Assembly (NCBI RefSeq): GCF_000264995.1
Contig: NW_006767438.1
Span: 248,001-312,000, forward strand
DNA: 64,000 nt
Direction: 5' to 3'
DNA from: Punctularia strigosozonata HHB-11173 SS5
Taxonomy: Eukaryota > Basidiomycota > Agaricomycetes > Corticiales > Punctulariaceae
Numbering within the stretch: position 1 is the first letter of the stretch; each line of letters begins with the position of its first letter. The position numbers were made by a program, and so were the translations under genes. The notes beneath the pieces are model-generated. The model was not told the DNA's origin and did no database searches. It was given only the letters and a program-made list of their open reading frames with translations. Below are positions 57,832 to 64,000 of the stretch, in pieces.

Positions 57832-60768
57832 ATGTCTCGCGAACATGGTGAAGAATCGCGATCGTCGACCGCCGAACAAGGTCGCCTCCGCGGGTCGGTG
57901 TGTGAGTGCCGCATAATTCAGTCCGGCCGAACACGATCTCACATAGGTACTATGTGGCGGGGGGGATACTACTCCAGCTCTGTCAGAGCAAGAGGTTGCG
58001 GTCGTAGCTTGTTTCCGGGAAGGATACGGGACGACCGCGGTATCTCGCGACGAGGGACTGGAGCTCTTGAACCAGTTACAAGAGGTGCGCCCCCTTTGAC
58101 TCCCATCGTACTCTCGTGTTCGAGTCTGAACGTGCTTGCTGTCCAGGCTTTGGATTCCGCACGTCATGGGCCCGATAACCTGACGCTGAACTGCTCCTTA
58201 CGAGATTTCCGCCGTCGTGGTATGAGGCTAATGATGAAGCTGTCCAAGGCCTTCGACGCGCTCCCTCGCGCCATCTTCATCGACGGCATACATTGTCCCC
58301 ATCCACTCGACCCGACCTACAACGGAGGCTACGCCGACATCTTCGAGGGCGTGCACCGATCCCGCACAGTGGCCCTCAAACGTCTCAGGACATTCATGCG
58401 CGATTCCGAGCGTAATGCCGTCAACAGGGTACGTTCGTTTTGACCTTCGTCATGTTTGACGATGTTGCGTGCTTATATGCGCTTCGCAGATGGTCGGACG
58501 AGAGGCTGCGCTTTGGCGGCAGCTGGACCACCCGAACGTATTGCCGTTTCTCGGCGTGGACGAAACCACTTTCTCCCCGCATTATGCTCTCGTATCGCCC
58601 TGGATGAAAAACGGCAACCTGGTGGACTACGTTGCGCGCGTAAAGTTGAGCTCAGGCGACGTCAACCTCCTCGTACGTCACATGGCGGTCATAATTGCAG
58701 GACATCTAGCTTACATCGCTACGTTCCAGCTGGTGCAGACCTCGGACGGACTGTCATATCTCCACTCGCAAGAGATAGTACACGGTGATTTGCGAGCTGT
58801 CGGTATCGTCTGCCTTGATTATATGCCATCGCTTACCCAACGACGTTTCAGGCGAATATACTCATCACCGATGCCGGACAAGCTTGTTTGTCCGACTTTG
58901 GATTGACGCGAGTGGCGCCTACCGCAACGCTGACAGCCACGACCACCCTAGGACGTGCTTCTACGCGCTGGACGGCACCCGAGCTCTTGAAAGAAGAGGT
59001 TGATGCCCCCGATCCTCCCAGCGATGTATACTCCTTTGGATATGTTTGCCTTGAGGTGTTCATATTTGTTTTTCTTGCGTTGCCATGGTGCTCAACGAGC
59101 TCTCTTATAACTATCAACAGGCATATACGCTCAAACCTCCGTTTTGGGACGTTCGAAGCGAGGCAGTGGTCCTGAACAAGATTCTGCAAGGCCACGTGGT
59201 GAGAAGGCCGACCAAGGATGAATGTAGTGGAAAGGAACTTTCGGACGAGCTATGGTCGCTCATGACCGGATGCTGGTCGAGTGATCCCAGCAGACGGCCG
59301 AGCGCAAGGCGTTCGGGATCCATGATTAGGGATACTTTGGTACGCGGTAAGTGATGGTATTGTGACCCTTCCCGTATATGACACTCCATGGCCTCTTTTC
59401 CGCGTCTATGGACTATGATGCTGACGGAGATATGCAGAGCGACACTGGCAATACCATCAAGAGAGCAACGAGGAGATCGAGTCCAAGTCGGAGTCGGAGT
59501 ATTCACACTCGCCACTCTCCTCGACTGGAGCATCCATGGGAAAGCGACGAGATTTCCAGGTTTCTGAACCAACCAGACCAAGAGGGCGCCTACGCACGTC
59601 TCGATGGGTGACACATCAAGAGGACGAGTTGTCATTCTACACAAATCCTTTCGTGGCTGTATCCCGCTCGGATTCCGGAATATCAGAACAAGTTCAGGAA
59701 GGCGTCAATGTGTCCGTCCCTGCCGGAGAAGAACGAAATATCCGGGCCTGGAAACGGGATAGCCTACGGAAATGGGTGGACGGTCAGGAGCAATTCGTGA
59801 AGTCTTACAGCAACCCTTTCGTGCCCGACCCGGTGTCGGAAAACCTAGGTCCGCGGCGCGAAAGTGCCATGGTTATCCGTTCGGAGCCCGTAGTCATCCA
59901 GCCGTCGCCGCCTCAAAGCTCCACCGACTCGAGTCCAACGCCGGACAGCTCGCTGGATGGCCGAGAAGCGCCGATTATAGTGGTGCCACCACCAGGAGCA
60001 CAGCGGACAACATCACGCCCTACATCTGCGCCGCGCCTTCACGTGGGCAGCGAACATCGCCAGAGGATTATAGTGGTGCCACCACCAGGAGCACAGCGAA
60101 CAACATCACGCCCTACATCTGCGCCGCGCCTTCACGTGGGCAGCGAACCTCGCCAGAGGCGGAAATCGAACGAAGAAGGCCCTGTCATCCCGCCGCTGCC
60201 TGTGGATTTGATCGCTCTCCCCGGTTTTGAACCCGAAATACCAACTTGGCACTTTCAGAACGGCCTTCGTTCAGATGCCCCCCTACCACTCTCACTCGGC
60301 GGTCACCGTGGTAAGTCCTGTCGAGGTGAGGCTAAACCAGGACTGATTTTCCTCCGGGTAGCCGAGATCATAGTTATACCTCCCCCCGGCCCTGTGACTG
60401 CAATGGCACGGCTTGCCACAGATATGCTTGAGACTACCACCTATCCGTCGTATCCGAACGAGGTGGCGGAGTACGTCATTCCTTCGGAGACCTCGCTGAA
60501 GCCCCCTTCAAGACGGGCTGAAAGCCCACAGCCTATTGTTGTTGTTCCACCGCCACTGATCAGAAACGCAACGAGCAGCAGGCCTACCACGACGCGGAAG
60601 GGATTCTGGAACAGGCGAGGTGACCATCTGACTGCCGACGACAAAGTCGTGTACGCACCGCATGGGCAACTGTATCCCAACGATCTGCAGTTCTATCCCA
60701 CTGAGTATGAAGGGTTCAGGGACGAGCAAGGCAATTTCATATCTCTACCGCAGCCGCCTTACGGATAA
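57832..60768 (+). CDS. TKL-like protein kinase with PPP-motif tail
   Basis: Eight main exons (57832-57897, 57947-58084, 58147-58428, 58490-58672, 58730-58798, 58852-59055, 59121-59346, 59438-60768 with a probable stopless intron 60311-60361) give 815 residues. N-terminal segment ALSEQEVAVVACFREGYG aligns with the start of the tandem kinases, then DFRRRGMRLMMKLSK. Kinase domain about 119-385: YNGGYADIF, VALK (K146), GREAALWRQLDHPN, IVHGDLRA (D243), LSDFGLTR (D261), RWTAPELLKEE, MTGCWSSDPSRRPS. Exons 4-6 have the same lengths (183, 69, 204 nt) as in the tandem genes, but the intron after VCLE has a normal GT donor. The tail (about 400 residues) lacks a second kinase domain and carries repeated [IV]VVPPP motifs, including a 93-bp in-frame duplication. 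Confidence 0.86.
59973..60158 (+). repeat. 93-bp tandem duplication inside kinase tail
   Basis: Two head-to-tail copies (59973-60065 and 60066-60158) differ at only a few bases and encode 31 residues beginning IIVVPPPGAQRTTSRPTSAP. The period is a multiple of three, so the frame is kept. Near identity points to a recent event. Confidence 0.92.
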
Positions 60769-60924
60769 CCCACTTCCTTCTTTCATATCGATGCGTGCAA
60801 CTTTGCAACGCCAATGTTACTAGAATATGATGTACGAATACAGGAGCCACCTGCGATCAATTCGGCTTGGATGCGAAGACCAACAACGGACAGCGCCTAA
60901 CGTACGCTGACGTACACCATCAAG

Positions 60925-62251
60925 CTACTCCCATGACCACCTCTGAGGTGGACTGAGACAGCCTCGTATGCCCAGTTCTCCTACGTTCCATCTCCAAGCC
61001 GGAGTGCTCTCTGTGGCCGGACGAGCACGTCCTCGTGCATATTGCAGGGACATGCGATGCATGCGCCATCGGTTCTTCACATGCCGATCTTCCTTGCGGA
61101 GAAACATGAGCAGGTATGATCTCCAGTCATACGACTGGTCCAACCGCAGATCGATGGCGTTCAAGCCATCTTTCCACGCCTCCCATTCCATGGGCGTAGA
61201 TGGTAGCACCCATCCGTATTGCCACGCAAGCCGTAAGAAGAGCCCCTGGCGATGTCGTATGATCGCGTCGTGAAAGAAATGATTGACCTCGCAAAGAGCC
61301 AGAGTAGTCCCTGTAGCGGACACGAGAGATGGAGGGTCAAAGACGGTGGCGTCCTCTAGGAGTTCTTCAGCCACGACGGAGAGGGGGAGATCGACGACAG
61401 CAGAGAGGATGGCGTTGAAAAGTTCGGGAACGCCGAAGACCTTCGACCATGGAGCGCGCTGGTTGATCTCTGCGGGCGACGTTGCCGGCGGGCAAACATC
61501 GAGCGCCTCGGGGATAGGAAGTACCATTGGCCGGCTCAGCAACCAAGCTGTATCTTCCATAGTGTCCGGATCGTCCCATCGGTCGACCGTCTCGGGGTCG
61601 TCTTCCTTGGCGGTCTGTCTCGCGATGGCGTATCCGAACTCCTGACCATTCCGGCCCTCCATGTCGTAGTACTTGAGACAATACAGGAGGCCTTGACCGG
61701 CCTCTCCGTATTGCAGATAGTCCGAGCCGGTTTCGTAGAGTGACTCCCATAGCTGACGAGGCGTGATGTTGACGCGTCGGCAAAGGAAAGAAAGACAACC
61801 TCGGTGAATGCGGACGTAACGACCCGGTTGGTCTTGCCAGTCGCTGCTACCGTTGATGTAGATCGTTCCGGAGTCACCCTGCGTGCTGCTGAACGTTAGA
61901 ATGTTCGCAGTCACTCGGTAGGTCCTTGGTTACCACGGTGGTGAAACCCAGTCCTCCTTCCACCGAGGGCTGACGCATACCCAGTCCTTCCAATATGCGC
62001 CATCTTCGGCAGAGATGGAGAGTATGTCATCTATCGACGCCGAGGGTACCGGATACCCTGGGGGATTCCGCCATTTTCCGTCCGCCGGAGGCCAGTCCGC
62101 AGCGGAGGTATTATCGTCAAGGAGGTACCTTCGCCACGCTTCGCGTGCATCGCAGAGAGGACCGGCGCTAAGCTTTCTGTCAGTTCTTGTTCTGGTCCGT
62201 CGATACGGATTGACAGTACCAGAAGGCGCAGTACAGTTCGAAAATGCCCAT
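60925..62251 (-). CDS. Uncharacterised agaricomycete protein (YCAFCxGPL N-terminus)
   Basis: I recognise the start pattern MGxxxxYCxxCxGPL from a large unnamed agaricomycete family but cannot assign a function. Exon 1 starts at 62251 (MGIFELYCAFC) and splices via the CTTAG acceptor to AGPLCDAREAWRRYLL, PADGKWRNPPGYPVPSASID and SISAEDGAYWKDW. The main exon (61914-60925) continues TANILTFSSTQGDSGTIYIN, IHRGCLSFLCRRVNI, WESLYETGSDYLQYGE, then a second part with VFGVPELFNAILSAVVDLPL and LALCEVNHFFHDAI, which is F-box-like in spacing but not convincing. An in-frame TAA lies between the two exons; a 39-nt intron (GTGGAA...CCAAG, about 61924-61962) would remove it. The C-terminus is Trp/Arg-rich. 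Confidence 0.65.
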
Positions 62252-63095
62252 GGTATGGCGGGAGGAAAGGTTGGACGACTGCCAAGGTTCTTCCTCCCTT
62301 TCTCAAGTTTTCATGCCGTATGATAGAAAGCCCCCCGTGGTATCAAACTAGATGCCGGCGACGTCGGATGAATGGCTGTACGTAGGCTATGCATGATGGT
62401 CGTCGAAACCAAGACTGCTCATTAACGTTCGTTCGTTTTACTGCCTGGTGGCTGTCCGTCGCCGGTAGGTCTCGGTAGGTTCTCCCGCCTCATGTCCCTC
62501 GCTGTTTGCTTTCGTTCCACCATCACAACATACCTGCTACTGCATCGGCATTGTGTCACTGTCTAGATGCAGTTTTGACTGGCTAATCTGAACATCCTGT
62601 TCGTTCTGTGATCCTTCCGGGACGGAGACCCACGGTACCTCTAAACCCTGATGTTTGGCTGAACTTGGTCCAAAGTAAGACACCAGCGCTCTTGGCATGA
62701 CTATCGGTGGTCTATTTTTCCGCCGGTTTCCTGCGCAATGCGTCTCAGCAAACTGTTCCGTCCGAACCGCTTTCCTTGTACGTCGAGGCTCTGTCAGATA
62801 CGGCGTGTATCCCCGTTTCAGACGAGCGGGGCGCCGTACGATGTCTGCATATTCTGTCTTTCTCTGGACCAGAATACCACTTGATGCCACCTTGATCATC
62901 GGATGCTGCCCCTCAAACCCGAACATCATTTGGATATTCCATGTCAGGATTACAGGGCTCGTGCAGGGCATAAAACCAGCAAGCAAACGACACTGATTTC
63001 TTTGCCCGGCGCCTTTTCTTGTTCTCTTGGTCTTCATCCTTCTAGCTGCTTTTTACTTCGCCTTATTATTCGTATATAATACTCGCTCCCTCACG
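62252..63095. other. Divergent intergenic region
   Basis: About 840 bp upstream of two divergent genes. A TATA-like TATATAAT (63073-63079) is only about 17 bp before the chosen ATG of the secreted protein, so transcription may start from another element such as CATAAAA near 62968. No gene supported. Confidence 0.4.
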
Positions 63096-64000
63096 ATGAT
63101 CGCTGCTGCATTTTCATCCGCGACTATCTCGCTTATTCTTGCTGCTACTGCCATCGCGGCGCCGTTCAATCGCCTCCAAGCTCGTGATGCTGTCTGTCCG
63201 GATGGTCAACCGTCTCCCTGCGTCTGCGGCGGCAAGTTGGGTATCCGTCAGGCGAAATTGTCGTGCCCAAACCAATCCTTCAAGTTCACCAACCCTTCAA
63301 GCGGGACAGATGGCACGGTTTCCTTAGTTTCCGTAAGAATTCATCTTCTTCTATGTTTGCCTCTGATCTGACTGCGACGTCTAACACTCTCTGTGCAGGG
63401 TAACGTCGGTAGTGTCCAATGCGGTAGGTTTACCGTATCACTGAGAGAACATGGCTGATAAAAAGATATCGGAATTACGACTCGCATAGACCAGTGAGCG
63501 CATTTCCGTTTGAAAGTCCGAATGTCGACTGAGATCCTCTCTCAGTATTGTCGAACTGCAGTTTATTGCGGCCGAGGTGGATGCAGCGCCTGGTGTCTGC
63601 GCCAAGTTCAAGACGGCGACGGACACTGCCACACCCGCGTTCACGGCTTTCAAAGATGCCATCAACGCCTCCCCTAACCTCGTTTTCGTCGAAAGCACGG
63701 TCAACAACGCCAAGGGAGTTGCCTTCGGCGGAAAGAGCTTCGTGGACACCACACAAAAAGCAGCCGTAAGGTGTCATGAAACAAATCGAATGCAATTGAT
63801 GTTGATCTGTGTCTGTAGGATGGCCTGATCAGCTACTTGACCCTCCTGCAGGCCAATGGTGCTAAAAACGTCAACCCAGGGACGCATGCAGCAACGAGCG
63901 TCGATCAAGCGATGACGCAGGCAGTTGGCGCTGGTGCTGGGTTTCCCACCGGGTTCCAAACTCGCTTTGATGCCAAGGTGGCAAGCGTCATTGCCAAGTC
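63096..64000 (+). CDS. Secreted protein with CDHIVELQ motif, 3' end beyond window
   Basis: The start at 63096 gives a signal peptide (MIAAAFSSATISLILAATAIAAP) and a mature part with a Cys-rich VCPDGQPSPCVCGGKLG opening. Exons: 63096-63332, 63399-63423, a 4-nt microexon 63490-63493, 63546-63765, then 63819 to the edge. Only with the microexon (ACCA, flanked by TAG and GTGAGC) does the frame continue, and it creates CDHIVELQFI, a motif I associate with agaricomycete secreted proteins. After that come Ala/Thr/Val-rich helices (TFAFKDAINASPNL-like; AMTQAVGAGAGFPTGFQ). An upstream in-frame ATG at 63027 would bury the signal peptide. Function unknown; the D-H-I core resembles the first His of HNH-type nucleases, but no other HNH element is visible. 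Confidence 0.72.

Overview
This window is nuclear DNA from a filamentous basidiomycete, most likely a white-rot agaricomycete of polypore type. The evidence is the gene structure (many introns of about 45-70 nt inside almost every gene), the GC-rich coding sequence, a secreted manganese peroxidase, a divergent G-alpha of the kind expanded in Agaricomycetes, and a family of TKL-like kinases. I found no tRNA, rRNA, CRISPR array or recognisable transposon.

Left part (1-22.7 kb), mostly housekeeping: a mitochondrial ornithine carrier running off the left edge (-), mitochondrial ribosome recycling factor (+), transaldolase (+), a 5.5 kb intron-rich SNF2/RING helicase (-), a divergent G-alpha subunit (+), the membrane proteolipid Pmp3 (+), a short-chain dehydrogenase (-), a Kar5-type nuclear fusion protein (-) and a glutathione S-transferase (+). 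Middle part (23-46 kb): a coiled-coil protein (-), about 2.8 kb with no gene I can support, S-adenosylhomocysteinase (+), an unknown 473-residue protein (+), a solitary pseudokinase fragment (+), a BCS1-like AAA ATPase with a long disordered tail (+), a TKL kinase (-), COP9 signalosome subunit 5 (-), an oxidoreductase-like Cys-motif protein (-), the manganese peroxidase (+) and a second TKL kinase (-). Right part (46-64 kb): two tandem kinase-pseudokinase genes (+), a prenylated ubiquitin-like protein (UBL3 type, +), a third single-domain TKL kinase with a PPP-rich tail (+), an agaricomycete-type protein of unknown function (-) and a secreted protein running off the right edge (+).

The most notable feature is the kinase family. 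Five genes share a preceding FRRR...KLSK-like helix, an HGDLR catalytic loop (HRD changed to HGD) and the same intron positions. These include a 69-nt exon ending at HGDLR[A/G] in all five and a GC-AG intron at the same codon in three. Two of the five are tandem duplicates that carry, after a disordered linker, a second CAMK-like domain in which the beta-3 Lys, the HRD Asp and the DFG Gly are all replaced. A sixth locus holds only that second domain and starts exactly at a conserved exon boundary. This resembles the kinase-pseudokinase layout of plant tandem kinase proteins; any sensing or self/non-self role is my inference. Splice sites were assigned by eye from reading frame, GT/GC...AG signals and family conservation, so individual junctions may be off.
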